Assembly: GCF_900111885.1 (NCBI RefSeq)
Contig: NZ_FOKG01000023.1
Span: 1 to 64,000, forward strand
Direction of reading: 5' to 3'
From: Amycolatopsis marina
GTDB lineage: Bacteria; Actinomycetota; Actinomycetes; Mycobacteriales; Pseudonocardiaceae
DNA: 64,000 bases
Positions within the stretch are counted from its first letter, which is position 1. Every line of letters begins with the position of its first letter. This document shows positions 10,101 to 18,663 of this stretch, piece after piece. Position numbers and translations under genes: made by a program. The notes below the pieces were generated by a model. The model did not search any database, had not been told where the DNA came from, and saw nothing but the letters and a program-made list of their open reading frames with translations.

Positions 10101-13100
10101 CAGGCCGCACACCGAGGCGGTCCAGGAACTCGACCACCGCCAGCTCCACCATGCCCAGCGCGGGTTGCGCGAATCTGGTGTCGCGCAACCGTTCCCGTTG
10201 CGCCGACTGGTGTGCCGGGTCGAAGGCGGCGGGCGGGAACACGACCTCGGTCAGCACGCGGTCGGCGTCCATGCCGGTGCGCAGATCGGGGAACGCGACG
10301 AACAACTCCGCGAACATTCCGGGACGCTGGCTGCCCTGGCCGGGGAACAGGAAGGCCATTGATCCCGGCTCCGCGGTGGGATCGGCGCGCACCAGTCCCT
10401 TGGCGTCCGCACCGGTGACAGCCGCTCGGAGGATGTCCGCGAGTTCCGCGACGCTGCCCGCGACGACGGCCGCGCGGATCGGGTGGACCGACGAGTCGGC
10501 CCTGCGCGCCGCTTCGACGGCGAGCTGCGTCAAGCCGAAGTCACCGCTCTCGGCGAGGTCCAGGAGTTCGCGCAGCACCCGCGACTCGCCCTGCTGATCG
10601 GCGGCCCTGACGAGGACGAGTTCGGCGTCCCAGTCGCGCAGTGTGTGCCGGTCGAACGAAGTCGTGCGCGGCGCGGTGAGGACGGCGTGGAAGTTGGTGC
10701 CACCGAAGCCGAAAGCGCTCACACCCGCCGCCCGCTGAAGCCCGCTCGCCGGCCACGGCCGGGCCGTGGTGTCGAAGGTGAACGGACTCGTGTCCGCATC
10801 CCATTCGGCGTGCGGTTCGCGCAACTGCAGGGTCGGCGGCAGCACGCCGAACCACAGCGACAGTGCCGTCTTGATCAGTCCCGCGAGCCCGGCAGCGCAT
10901 TTGGTGTGGCCGATCTGGCTCTTCACCGAGCCCAGCGCGCAGGTGCCCGCCTCGGCTCCCGCCGCCTGGAAGAACGCGGTCAGGGTGCGGAGTTCGGTGC
11001 CGTCGCCGACAACCGTTCCGGTTCCGTGTGCCTCGATCAGCCCGACCTCGGCCGGGCTCACCCCCGCCTGCCGGTACGCCCGTTCCAACGCCCTGCGCTG
11101 TCCCTCGGGGCGCGGTGCGGTGAGACCGAGGGACCGGCCGTCGCTGGCCGCTCCGACCCCTCGTACGACGGCGTAGACGCGATCGCCGTCGCGTTCGGCG
11201 TCGGCGAGCCGTTTCAGCGCCAGGCACGCCACGCCCTCGCCGAGTGCGATGCCGTCGGCCGAGCGGTCGAACGGCCTGCACCGCCCGGTCGGGGACAACG
11301 CGCCCGCCGAGGTGAACATCAGGTAGTCGTTGATGCCGTTGTGCAGATCGACGGCACCGCAGAGCACCAGATCGCTGGTGCGCTGCGCCAGTTCCTTGAC
11401 GGCCAGGTCCAGTGCGGCGAGCGACGACCCGCAGGCGGCGTCCACCGTGTAGTTCGCGCCACCGAGATCGAGGCGGTTGGCGATCCGGCCGGAGATGACG
11501 TTGGCGAGCGTGCCGGGAAAGGAGTCCTCGGTCAGGCGGGGCAGCCGCGCGTCCAGTTCGGCGGGCACTTCGCCGAGGTAGGCGGGCAGCAGGGCGCGCA
11601 ACACACCCGCGTTGGCCAGATCGCCGCCCGCCTCCGCGCCGAAGATCACGCTGGCTCGTTCGCGGTCGAACGGTCGCTGCCCGTAGCCCGCGTCATGCAG
11701 TGCCCTGCGCGCGACCTCCAGCGAGAGCAACTGGGCTGGGTCGATACTGCCCATCGAGGTGGGCGGGATGCCGAACGACATCGGGTCGAACCCGACGGGG
11801 GGAATGAACCCGCCCCAGCGCGAGGCCGACCGCATGCCGTCGCCGCCGTCGCAGTACACGGCCGGGTCCCACCGCCGCGGGTCCACCTCGGTGACGGCAT
11901 CGGTGCCCCGGAGCACGCCGGACCAGAACGCGGCCAGGTCGGCCGCTCCCGGCAGCACGCAGGCCATCCCCACGATCGCCACATCCGCGGCCGTATCGCC
12001 GAGCACACCAGCCTCGGGTGCCACCGGGTCGGCCTGGACCGGTGTCCGGCGAGTGCGGCGAGAACCCAGGAGCGCCGCCGCTCCCTCGGTCACCGCGCCG
12101 TGCAGTTCGGCCACACCAGTGGGGGCCGACCGCAGGACGGCCACCTGCCCGGCCATGAACATGCCCTCGGCCAGTTGCTCGGTCTCGTCCACCGGATACA
12201 GCTCGTCGCCGTTCCTGCGCAGTCCCTTGCTCGCGATCCGCAGCCTTCCGGTGTTGAGTTCCTCCAGCCGCTGCCAGCGCTGTTGTGCGGGGAGGCCACC
12301 GGCCCGCAGCTCCTCCCTGATCGCGTGGAACTCCGTCACGAACGGGCTGTGCAGGCAGCGCGTCAGGTGCCCTGGCGCCGTTTCCAGCGTCGCGGTCACC
12401 TGCGCGGCGAGGGCCTGGCGCCGGAACTGACCGGTGATGGCGCCGTGGCGCACCGCCTCGTCGGTGAACAGGTACGCCGTGCCCATCAGCACCCCGAAGC
12501 TGACACCCCGGTTCGCCAGCGGGGCGGCCATCGCGGCCACCATGGCGGCGGAACGCGCGTCATGGACACCACCGGCGAAGAACACCTCGACGGCGGGACC
12601 GGATCCGCCTGTGGTCCGGGCGAGCTCGTCATCGAGTACCGAAAGCTGCGCCTCCCACAGCGAGAAACTGGTCCGCGGCCCGATGTGTCCGCCGCATTCG
12701 GCGCCCTCGAACACAAACCGGCGCGCACCCGCCCGCAGGTACTGGCGCAGCAGGATCGGCGAGGGCACGTGCAGGTATGTCGCGATGTCCTCGGACTCCA
12801 GTGCGGCGGCCTGTGCGGGCGTGCCACCGGCGATGATGACGGCGCGCGGTCGTGCCGCCCGAACGGCCTCGAGTTGTTCCGCCCGCAGTCGTTCCGGGAC
12901 GAACCCGAGAATACCCGCTCCCCACGGCCGCTCCCCGAGCTCCTGCGCGGTGCGGCGCAACAGATCCGCGGTCCTGCGGCCGTCGGACAACGCGACCGCG
13001 ACGAACGGCATCCCACCGTGCTCGGCGACGGCCGCGGCGAAACCGGGCTGATCGCTCACCCTGGTCATCGGTCCCTGCGCCACCGCGTGCCGGGTTCCGA

Positions 13101-13974
13101 GCGTCCGCCGCAGCGCGGCACCCTGCTCGTCCGGTCCGGCGACCGGCTCGTGGTCGCCGAGCGCGTGCACGAGGTCCCGCACCGTCGCCTCCGCCGACTC
13201 GTGCCGCCGACACAGCAGCGCGGCAAGGTGCGCGTCCTGGCCGAGCGGCACCGGCGGCGCACCGGCTCGGCTCGGGAGCACCCGGTCGCCCCCGACGATC
13301 TCGGTTTCGGATCCGTCCATGCGGGCCAATGCCTCCCGCAAGGGGAACGGGGTGTCGCTGTCGGGGAACAGGGCGAGCTGGGAGTCGAGCACGATGCCGG
13401 CCGCCCCGCCCGCCACAGCTCCCGCAGCCGTGTGGTGGCCGATTCCGCCACATGCCCACACCGGTACCGCGAGGTCGTCCGCACCGAGCAGCTGCTGGAG
13501 CAACACGAACGAGGTGAGGTCGCCGACCCGGCCCGCGGCCTCGTGGCCCCTGGCGATCAGGCCGCGAGCCCCAGCCGCGACGGCGGACCTCGCCTCGTCC
13601 AGGCCGGTGACCTCGGCCAGCAGCACGACGGTGGGATCGGCGGCGTGCACCTCGACGGGCGCCCATGGTGCGCCCGCGCCGAGCACGACCAGGGTGGGGC
13701 CCGGCTCGGACGGCCCGAGCACGTCCTCGGGCCGTAGCGCACAGCCCTGCCCCACGCGCACGCCGAACGGAGTGGGCACATCCCGGTTGACTCTGGACAG
13801 GGCCGCGGCGGTGTCATCGCCGCCCGCACCGCCGCCGAGTTCGAGCACACCCAACCCGCCGCCACGGCACACCGCCGCGACGAGCCGGGCGTCGGGCCTG
13901 CCGAACGGATTCACCCCGAGCACGCGGTACCGCGGACCGGACAGGTCGTCGGCGTCCACCTCCGGCTGGGGCAT
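7144..13974 (-). CDS. Type I iterative PKS/PUFA-like synthase subunit: PfaD-like x2-KS-AT-ACP-KR
   Basis: About 2276 aa from the ATG at 13974, chosen because GGGAGG lies 4-5 nt upstream. Residues about 14-240 and 290-608 look like two TIM barrels of the nitronate monooxygenase/PfaD enoyl-reductase family; the second has GGHIGPRTSF, the first a weaker RGHEAAGRVGD. They are followed by a ketosynthase about 661-1098 (DAACGSSL, EAHGTGT, GHTKCAAGLAG), an acyltransferase about 1208-1518 (GQGSQRPG, GHSYGEL), one ACP about 1671-1745 with LSIDSIKRTEI, the Ser motif typical of PUFA synthases, and a C-terminal ketoreductase about 2000-2274 (GGARGIA, FGSIAAVLG, QADYAAAN). First gene of the minus-strand operon. 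The set KR, DH and PfaD-like ER suggests a long reduced or partly unsaturated chain; the product is not predictable. Confidence 0.9.
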   Translation of the reverse strand: MPQPEVDADDLSGPRYRVLGVNPFGRPDARLVAAVCRGGGLGVLELGGGAGGDDTAAALSRVNRDVPTPFGVRVGQGCALRPEDVLGPSEPGPTLVVLGAGAPWAPVEVHAADPTVVLLAEVTGLDEARSAVAAGARGLIARGHEAAGRVGDLTSFVLLQQLLGADDLAVPVWACGGIGHHTAAGAVAGGAAGIVLDSQLALFPDSDTPFPLREALARMDGSETEIVGGDRVLPSRAGAPPVPLGQDAHLAALLCRRHESAEATVRDLVHALGDHEPVAGPDEQGAALRRTLGTRHAVAQGPMTRVSDQPGFAAAVAEHGGMPFVAVALSDGRRTADLLRRTAQELGERPWGAGILGFVPERLRAEQLEAVRAARPRAVIIAGGTPAQAAALESEDIATYLHVPSPILLRQYLRAGARRFVFEGAECGGHIGPRTSFSLWEAQLSVLDDELARTTGGSGPAVEVFFAGGVHDARSAAMVAAMAAPLANRGVSFGVLMGTAYLFTDEAVRHGAITGQFRRQALAAQVTATLETAPGHLTRCLHSPFVTEFHAIREELRAGGLPAQQRWQRLEELNTGRLRIASKGLRRNGDELYPVDETEQLAEGMFMAGQVAVLRSAPTGVAELHGAVTEGAAALLGSRRTRRTPVQADPVAPEAGVLGDTAADVAIVGMACVLPGAADLAAFWSGVLRGTDAVTEVDPRRWDPAVYCDGGDGMRSASRWGGFIPPVGFDPMSFGIPPTSMGSIDPAQLLSLEVARRALHDAGYGQRPFDRERASVIFGAEAGGDLANAGVLRALLPAYLGEVPAELDARLPRLTEDSFPGTLANVISGRIANRLDLGGANYTVDAACGSSLAALDLAVKELAQRTSDLVLCGAVDLHNGINDYLMFTSAGALSPTGRCRPFDRSADGIALGEGVACLALKRLADAERDGDRVYAVVRGVGAASDGRSLGLTAPRPEGQRRALERAYRQAGVSPAEVGLIEAHGTGTVVGDGTELRTLTAFFQAAGAEAGTCALGSVKSQIGHTKCAAGLAGLIKTALSLWFGVLPPTLQLREPHAEWDADTSPFTFDTTARPWPASGLQRAAGVSAFGFGGTNFHAVLTAPRTTSFDRHTLRDWDAELVLVRAADQQGESRVLRELLDLAESGDFGLTQLAVEAARRADSSVHPIRAAVVAGSVAELADILRAAVTGADAKGLVRADPTAEPGSMAFLFPGQGSQRPGMFAELFVAFPDLRTGMDADRVLTEVVFPPAAFDPAHQSAQRERLRDTRFAQPALGMVELAVVEFLDRLGVRPDLLGGHSYGELVALCAAGAFDREALLRLSRARAAAIAAAASADPGAMAAVRGREDEVGSLLRQGGLAESLVVANHNAPDQIVLSGPTAAIETAVGLLRSRSIGAKRINVACAFHSPLVAGAAPTFAEALAAERITQPRAPVWANRTARRYPEPSGSAAGSAVRTELTAQLAAPVRFTQQIEDMYRSGARIFVEVGPGSVLSGLTSSILAGRAHTVVACDPGQGKGMRGILTAVARMAVAGAEVRADWLTRGRAEPRPPASKPPLWTVDGHLVRRPDGEFPANGLVPATLIPRSHMSQPQPTGQPSQSTSAATERDRVVVDFLRNSRESIAAQRDVLLGYLGATPAPPAVHTVPQPQPQQQPADVAIPATAPVAEPEVAPDVLTTVIEVISDRTGYPADMIDHELDLEADLSIDSIKRTEIAGTLIGKLGLTETAGEDGQDALSRKRTARAITEWIEQRGSSSTDSASSTDSVPSGSDGTGPEQPAAEVAGAAPQRFVLDAVSAPLPADSDSLALRGAHVAVVHEKGQRELVDAVSSELANRGAVVQEVPAGDDQLRAGEPGIVVLLGPLVAGDDQVVEQVFTTVRAVLADAHTVLVAAPAQRGSADAVERVAGLRGLLRAVARERADSGGGTRTARLVEVDPDAPAADLARLLLSELGATGGAVVRRIGDERAEFALRARELEPVAFAGAGPAGPDAADAAAIGLSRDSVVVLLGGARGIAARFAGRLAAAAGCRFELAGRTAWPPEREDPDIADIGDAAGLRAALSARGGSISEVEAAVRTVLAQREIGRTLAEIRTVGGQAEYREIDVRDGAAVRQLLKDVHATHGRLDGVVYAAGVIDDRLVQDKELVSFRTVFGTKVDGARAVLDSVTELGLSPRFITFFGSIAAVLGNRGQADYAAANDALHTMGTAWARRTGRRVLTVHWGPWAPSGDHAGMVSAELAREYQRRDVGLIDPDEGTACLLRELAHGAPDTTAVVYTASMW

Positions 13975-14308
13975 GAAACCTCCCGGTGTCTCAAGTCGGT
14001 TCTCCACCCAGCCACGTGCGGGCTCAGCGGGGGCACCGCACAGAGAATGCAGCAGAACCGCACCGTGGCTCGGTTGTCGCACGTGTGTTTCAGTGGCAGT
14101 TGAGCGTTGATTCAGTCGCCTCGAAAATGCCGGGAACGCTGCTAGCCTCTACCGGCAAGCTGCTATTCATCAGCCGAGCAGATAGGCACTGAGCTGGACT
14201 TTTATCGCCTCCGGGCGAAAACAGCGTTCTCTTTTGCTCAGCACCTGACAAGTATGGAAAACCGAGCGGCCGATTATGAATGTCTCTCGGAAATATTCGA
14301 ACTAGTTG
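13975..14308. promoter_or_regulatory. Divergent promoter region of the PKS operon and the SDR gene
   Basis: A 334-nt gap between divergently read genes, visibly richer in A/T than the flanking genes, especially 14190-14305. It must hold promoters for both the PKS operon (minus) and the SDR/AKR pair (plus). I see the GGGAGG ribosome binding site of the PKS gene just left of 13985 but no certain -10/-35 pair or operator. The PucR-type regulator encoded at 16252-17529 is the natural candidate to act here. Confidence 0.5.
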
Positions 14309-15130
14309 ATGGAGCCGGGTGTGGAATTGACAGACCGGGTCGCCGTCGTCACCGGCGCGGGCCACGGCATCGGAGCGGCGATGGCGCGTCGGTTCGCCAG
14401 GGAGAACGCCAGGGGTGTGGTGGTGTCCGACCTGGACGGTGCGGCGGCCGAGGCGGTGGCCGCGTCGATCACCGAAGCGGGCGGACGAGCCGTGGCCAGC
14501 ACGGCGGACGCGTGCGTCAAGGCGGATCTGCGCGGGCTGCTGTCCATTGCCGAACAGCGTTTCGGCGCGGTGGACCTGTTCTGTTCGAACGCGGGAATGG
14601 CGTTCGGCACCGGGGTGCACGCCGCCGACGAGCAGTGGGAACGCTCCTGGTCGGTGAACGTGATGCAGCACGTGTACGCCGCGCAGGCCGCGCTGCCCTC
14701 GATGCTCGGACGAGGCGAGGGCTACCTGCTGATCACGGCATCCGCGGCGGGGTTGTTGAACGCACCTGGCGACGCCCCGTACTCGGTCACCAAGCACGCC
14801 GCGGTCGGCCTCGCGGAGTGGTTGGCCATCACATACCGGCCGAAGGGCATCCGGGTCAGCGCGCTCTGCCCACTTGGTGTGCGCACCGGCCTGCTCACCC
14901 CCGGCATCGAAGCCGGACATCCGGCCGCCGTCGCGATCGCCGCGACAGCCCCGTTGCTGGAACCCGACGATGTCGCCGACTCCGTGGTGGCCGGAGTCGC
15001 CGCCGAGCGGTTCCTGATCCTGCCGCACGCCTGTGCGGGCGAGGCGTACGCACGAAAGACCGATGACCTGGACGGCTGGATCGACCGGATGATCGCCGAC
15101 ACCGCGCTCGCGACCGGAAAGCTGGGCTGA
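14309..15130 (+). CDS. Short-chain dehydrogenase/reductase
   Basis: Classical SDR of about 273 aa. The NAD(P) motif is TGAGHGIG, the NAG motif follows near residue 90, and the catalytic Ser-Tyr-Lys set is visible as TASAAG and YSVTK. Start could be ATG 14309 or GTG 14321; the latter has GGAG 6 nt upstream, and both give an intact Rossmann N-terminus. It is divergent from the PKS operon and is followed 3 nt later by an aldo/keto reductase-fold gene, so it is probably a tailoring reductase of that pathway. The SDR assignment is firm; the substrate is unknown. Confidence 0.85.
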   Translation: MEPGVELTDRVAVVTGAGHGIGAAMARRFARENARGVVVSDLDGAAAEAVAASITEAGGRAVASTADACVKADLRGLLSIAEQRFGAVDLFCSNAGMAFGTGVHAADEQWERSWSVNVMQHVYAAQAALPSMLGRGEGYLLITASAAGLLNAPGDAPYSVTKHAAVGLAEWLAITYRPKGIRVSALCPLGVRTGLLTPGIEAGHPAAVAIAATAPLLEPDDVADSVVAGVAAERFLILPHACAGEAYARKTDDLDGWIDRMIADTALATGKLG

Positions 15131-15133
15131 ACG

Positions 15134-16120
15134 ATGGAGTACCGGCGCCTTGGGGCAAGCGGATTGCTCGTCAGCGAGATCTCCTACGGAAACTGGCTCA
15201 CCCACGGCAGCGGGGGCAACTCCGGCGAGTGCGTCCGCGCCGCACTCGACGCTGGTGTGAACCTGTTCCACACCGCCGCCGCCTGGGGACAGGGCGCGGC
15301 GGAGGAGGCACTGGCCGAAGGGCTCGCGGGAACACCACGCGGCGACCTGGTGCTCAGCACCGGCGTGTTCTGGCCGGAGGGGCCGGGAGCCAATCAGCGC
15401 GGGCTCAGCCGCAAACACCTGCACTCGTCGATCCACGGATCCCTGCGCAGGCTCGGCACCGACCACATCGACCTGTACCAACTGCTCAGTTTCGATTACC
15501 AGACCCCGCTGGAGGAAACGTTCCTCGCGCTGGCGGACCTGGTGCGACAGGGCAAGATCCTCTACGTCGGGACGGCGGAGTGGACCGCGGAGCAGATCCA
15601 GCGCGGTGCGGTGCTCGCCGCGGAACTACGCGTACCGCTCGTGTCGAACCAGCCGCACTACTCGATGTTGTGGCGGGTGCCGGAATCCCAGGTCATGCCC
15701 GTGGCCGAACGAACCGGCATCGGCCAGCTCGCCTCGGTGTCACTCGCGCAAGGTGTGCTCACCGGCAAGTACGGCGGCGGGCACGTGCCCGCGGACTCCC
15801 GCGCGGCGGGCGATCCATGGGCCAAGGGCGCTGTCACCCCGCTGCTGCACGCCGACCTGCTGGACCGGGTGGAGTTGCTGCGGGGCGTCGCCGAGCACGC
15901 CGGGCTCACCATGGCCCAGCTCGCGATCGCCTGGACCCTGCAGAACCGCGGCGTCTCCTCGGTCGTCGTCGGCGCTTCCGCTCCCGAACAGGTCGTCGAG
16001 AACACGAAGGCGTCGGGCATGGTCCTCGACCTGGACGTGCTGACCCAGATCGACCAGCTCCTCGGCACCTTCGTGCAGACCGATCCACGGCTCACGTTCG
16101 CACCGCCCCAATACCGTTAA
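15134..16120 (+). CDS. Aldo/keto reductase-fold protein of the Kv-beta-like group, catalytic tetrad degenerate
   Basis: 328 aa, full length for the AKR superfamily and closest in visible motifs to the potassium-channel beta-subunit group (RGLSRKHL, GKILYVGTAEW, C-terminal WTLQNRGVSSVVVGAS). The tetrad Asp-Tyr-Lys-His is not conserved. The usual DTAxxYG reads FHTAAAWG (His46, Trp51), the usual TK reads STG (Gly77), and the His position reads LLSFD. The barrel and C-terminal cofactor region look intact, so it may bind NADPH without normal carbonyl reduction, or do different chemistry. It sits 3 nt after the SDR and before a PucR regulator, in the PKS neighbourhood. Confidence 0.8.
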   Translation: MEYRRLGASGLLVSEISYGNWLTHGSGGNSGECVRAALDAGVNLFHTAAAWGQGAAEEALAEGLAGTPRGDLVLSTGVFWPEGPGANQRGLSRKHLHSSIHGSLRRLGTDHIDLYQLLSFDYQTPLEETFLALADLVRQGKILYVGTAEWTAEQIQRGAVLAAELRVPLVSNQPHYSMLWRVPESQVMPVAERTGIGQLASVSLAQGVLTGKYGGGHVPADSRAAGDPWAKGAVTPLLHADLLDRVELLRGVAEHAGLTMAQLAIAWTLQNRGVSSVVVGASAPEQVVENTKASGMVLDLDVLTQIDQLLGTFVQTDPRLTFAPPQYR

Positions 16121-16251
16121 GGGCTGGGAACAGTACAAACGTCGGTGTCGCGTCCGGTTACGAGCGCGTAGGTTACTCACCCGTAGGACGAATGACCGCA
16201 ACAGCGACCGGAGCGGCACGGTTGTCGTTCCCGCGCCTGGGAGGTGATTGG

Positions 16252-17529
16252 GTGTCCGGAAACGACAACGAGAAACACACCACCGAGCACAGCGCAGGGG
16301 TGTATCGCAGCGCCCGGCTGCTCGGCTCGCTGCCACCGGATGTCGCCGCGTTCCTGCGCCCGCACGCGGGCCGCATTTCCGCCGCGGTCATCAAGGAGAT
16401 CCAGCGTTCCGTACCCGCCTACTCCCAGCCGCTGCGGGGGCCGTTCGGCAGGGCGATGGTCGAGGGCGTGGAGCAGGCCGTGCTGCACTGCCTCGACTGC
16501 CTTGGCAATCCGGACGTCCCGCGCGAATCGTGGATAAAACTGTTCCGCACCCGGGGCAGGCTCGAGTTCAGCCACCGCGACAACCTGGACGCCTTGCAGG
16601 CGGCGGCGCGGGTCGGCGGCCAGGCCGCGTGGCGCTACGTCTCCACGCTGATCACGCCGCAACTCATGCAGCGGGCACCCGATCTGGTCGCCCTCGGCGC
16701 CGAAGGCATCTTCGCGTTCGTCGACGAACTCTCCGCGACGGCGCTGGAGGGTTACCATGCCGCGCAGGCCGAGGCATCCGGAGCCACCGAGCGCGCACGA
16801 AGACAGTTGCTGGACCTCATCCTCGCGGGCACGGACGCGGCATCACGGAGGCTGGAGGACATGGCGTCCGCGGCGGATTGGCCGCTACCCGAGGCGGCGG
16901 CCGTCGTGGTCCTGCAGCGCACGAACGGCGGCGGCGACCTCGCATGGCTCGACCAACTCGAGGACGCGCTGAGCGATGCGGACTCCGGCGAACCGGTCCT
17001 GCTCACCGCCGATCCACACCGCCACCTCGCCGCACTCACCGACGGCAGGGTGCACGGCTGGCGAGCGGCGGTGTCACCGACCGTGGCGCTGGCCGAGGCT
17101 CCTTCCGCGCTTCGCACTGCCCGACGCGCACTGCGCCTGATCGACACCGCGACCGACGAGACGGAACCAGTCATCTGGTGCCAGGACCATCTCGCCACAC
17201 TCTGGCTGCTCGCGGAGGACTTTTTCGCCGCCGAGGTCGCCAAACGCAATCTCGACCCCTTCGAGTCGCTCAGCGAGAAGCAACGCGAGCGGCTCAGCGA
17301 CACTCTGCTCGCCTGGCTGGAGACACGCGGTGGGGCGCCGGAGATCGCCAAACGCCTCCGCGTGCACCCGCAGACCGTGCGCTCCCGCCTGCACCAGCTC
17401 AAGGAACTGTTCGGCGAACGCCTGGACAACGAGGACGACCGGCTGAGTATGCACCTGGCGCTGCGGGCGCAGCGGCTGCTGCGCTCGATCGCGAAGAGTT
17501 CACCCGAGGCCCGCAGCCCGGTCCACTGA
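16252..17529 (+). CDS. PucR/CdaR-family transcriptional regulator
   Basis: 425 aa from the GTG at 16252, preceded by GGGAGG at 16239-16244; an ATG at 16192 is an alternative. The N-terminal half is helical (RsbRD-like), the middle is a degenerate GGDEF-like region, and the C-terminus is a PucR helix-turn-helix with LLAWLETRGGAPEIAKRL and HPQTVRSRLHQL. It has the same overall plan as the FasR-like regulator at 57148-58362. It follows the SDR/AKR pair and probably controls the divergent PKS operon. The ligand is unknown; in FasR-type paralogues it is an acyl-CoA or acyl-ACP. Confidence 0.85.
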   Translation: MSGNDNEKHTTEHSAGVYRSARLLGSLPPDVAAFLRPHAGRISAAVIKEIQRSVPAYSQPLRGPFGRAMVEGVEQAVLHCLDCLGNPDVPRESWIKLFRTRGRLEFSHRDNLDALQAAARVGGQAAWRYVSTLITPQLMQRAPDLVALGAEGIFAFVDELSATALEGYHAAQAEASGATERARRQLLDLILAGTDAASRRLEDMASAADWPLPEAAAVVVLQRTNGGGDLAWLDQLEDALSDADSGEPVLLTADPHRHLAALTDGRVHGWRAAVSPTVALAEAPSALRTARRALRLIDTATDETEPVIWCQDHLATLWLLAEDFFAAEVAKRNLDPFESLSEKQRERLSDTLLAWLETRGGAPEIAKRLRVHPQTVRSRLHQLKELFGERLDNEDDRLSMHLALRAQRLLRSIAKSSPEARSPVH

Positions 17530-17569
17530 CCGGCTCGCGCCTTCATCTGCGAGCCAATGTATTGAGCGT

Positions 17570-17596
17570 ATAGTTGTATACGGCGTATGCAACTAT
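17570..17596. promoter_or_regulatory. 27-bp palindrome, candidate operator
   Basis: Two 12-nt arms (ATAGTTGTATAC and GTATGCAACTAT) separated by GGC form an inverted repeat with a single mismatch, in a local A/T-rich patch 143 nt upstream of the aldo/keto reductase gene. No T-run follows directly on the plus strand, and the symmetry suits a TetR- or GntR-type dimer better than a terminator. It also lies 40 nt after the PucR regulator stop, so a terminator role is not excluded. Confidence 0.5.
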
Positions 17597-17739
17597 TTTC
17601 CGTGAGTTGGCGCTCTCGCCCGTCGGGTTGTGCACAAGTCGACGATCGTGGCTGTCGACTGCTGGTGAGGCGGCACATGGCCGCACGTCGGCGGTGAACA
17701 ACCCGACCTATGAACGAACACCGGAAGGGACAAGCACCA

Positions 17740-18573
17740 ATGACCGTCGTTCCCGACGTCACACTGAACAACGGCGTTTCCATGCCACAGCTTGGCTTCG
17801 GCGTCTTCCAGGTCCCGGACAAGGAGACCACTGACGCGGTCACCTCCGCGCTGCAGGCCGGGTACCGCAGCATCGACACCGCCGCGATCTACGGCAACGA
17901 GGCGGGTGTGGGCAAGGCCATCGCCGACTCCGACCTCTCCCGGGACGAGCTGTTCGTCACCAGCAAGCTGTGGAACGGCGAGCAGGGGTACGACAGCACC
18001 CTGCGCGCCTTCGACGCCACCCTCGACAAGCTCGGGCTCGACACGCTCGACCTCTACCTGATCCACTGGCCCACACCGGAGCGGGATCGCTACGTGGACA
18101 CCTGGAAGGCGTTCGGCAAGCTCTACGCCGACGGGCGGATCCGGGCCATCGGCGTGTCCAACTTCCAGCCCGCGCATCTGGACCGGATCATCACCGAGAC
18201 CGGCGTCGTGCCCGCCGTGAACCAGATCGAACTGCATCCGCAGCTGCAACAGGCGGAACTCAGGGAGTTCCACGCCAAGCACGGTATCGCGACCGAGGCA
18301 TGGAGCCCGCTCGCCCAGGGTGGCGACCTGCTCGGCAACGAGTCCGTGCTCACACTGGCGGAGAAGCACGGCCGCTCGGCCGCACAGGTGATCCTGCGCT
18401 GGCACCTGCAGCTCGGCAACGTCGTCATCCCGAAGTCCGTCACCCCGTCCCGCATCAGGGAGAACTTCGCGGTCTTCGACTTCGCCCTCGACGACAGCGA
18501 CCTCGTCACCCTGTCCGAACTGGACGAAGGCAAGCGGGTTGGGCCCAACCCGGACGAATTCAACGTCGTCTGA
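17740..18573 (+). CDS. Aldo/keto reductase (2,5-diketo-gluconate reductase type)
   Basis: 277-aa AKR with a complete tetrad: Asp and Tyr in SIDTAAIYG, Lys in VTSKLWN and His in LIHWPTP. It ends with the cofactor motif IPKSVTPSRIRENF. The ATG at 17740 is preceded by GGAAGGGA at a good distance and fits the family N-terminus; an in-frame ATG at 17710 is less likely. It reduces small aldehydes or ketones with NADPH in the cytoplasm. It stands alone between a palindrome and a strong terminator, so it is probably a single-gene unit. It contrasts with the catalytically degenerate relative at 15134-16120. Confidence 0.88.
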   Translation: MTVVPDVTLNNGVSMPQLGFGVFQVPDKETTDAVTSALQAGYRSIDTAAIYGNEAGVGKAIADSDLSRDELFVTSKLWNGEQGYDSTLRAFDATLDKLGLDTLDLYLIHWPTPERDRYVDTWKAFGKLYADGRIRAIGVSNFQPAHLDRIITETGVVPAVNQIELHPQLQQAELREFHAKHGIATEAWSPLAQGGDLLGNESVLTLAEKHGRSAAQVILRWHLQLGNVVIPKSVTPSRIRENFAVFDFALDDSDLVTLSELDEGKRVGPNPDEFNVV

Positions 18574-18586
18574 CGTGCAGCCCGGA

Positions 18587-18626
18587 ACGGGGCAGGGGCC
18601 GTTGAAGTGGTCCCCTGCCCCGTTTT
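18587..18626 (+). terminator. Rho-independent terminator after the aldo/keto reductase
   Basis: Perfect 12-bp stem (ACGGGGCAGGGG at 18587-18598 with CCCCTGCCCCGT at 18612-18623), 13-nt loop, followed by TTTC. It starts 14 nt after the aldo/keto reductase stop. Confidence 0.85.
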
Positions 18627-18663
18627 CGTGTGCGTGGCACCTTAAATCGGAGTAACTTTACTT

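Noticed and set aside
14090..15481. Long minus-strand open frame opposite the SDR and AKR genes
   Set aside because: It is a composition shadow: the opposite strand has clear SDR and AKR motifs, and this frame has no domain or ribosome binding site.
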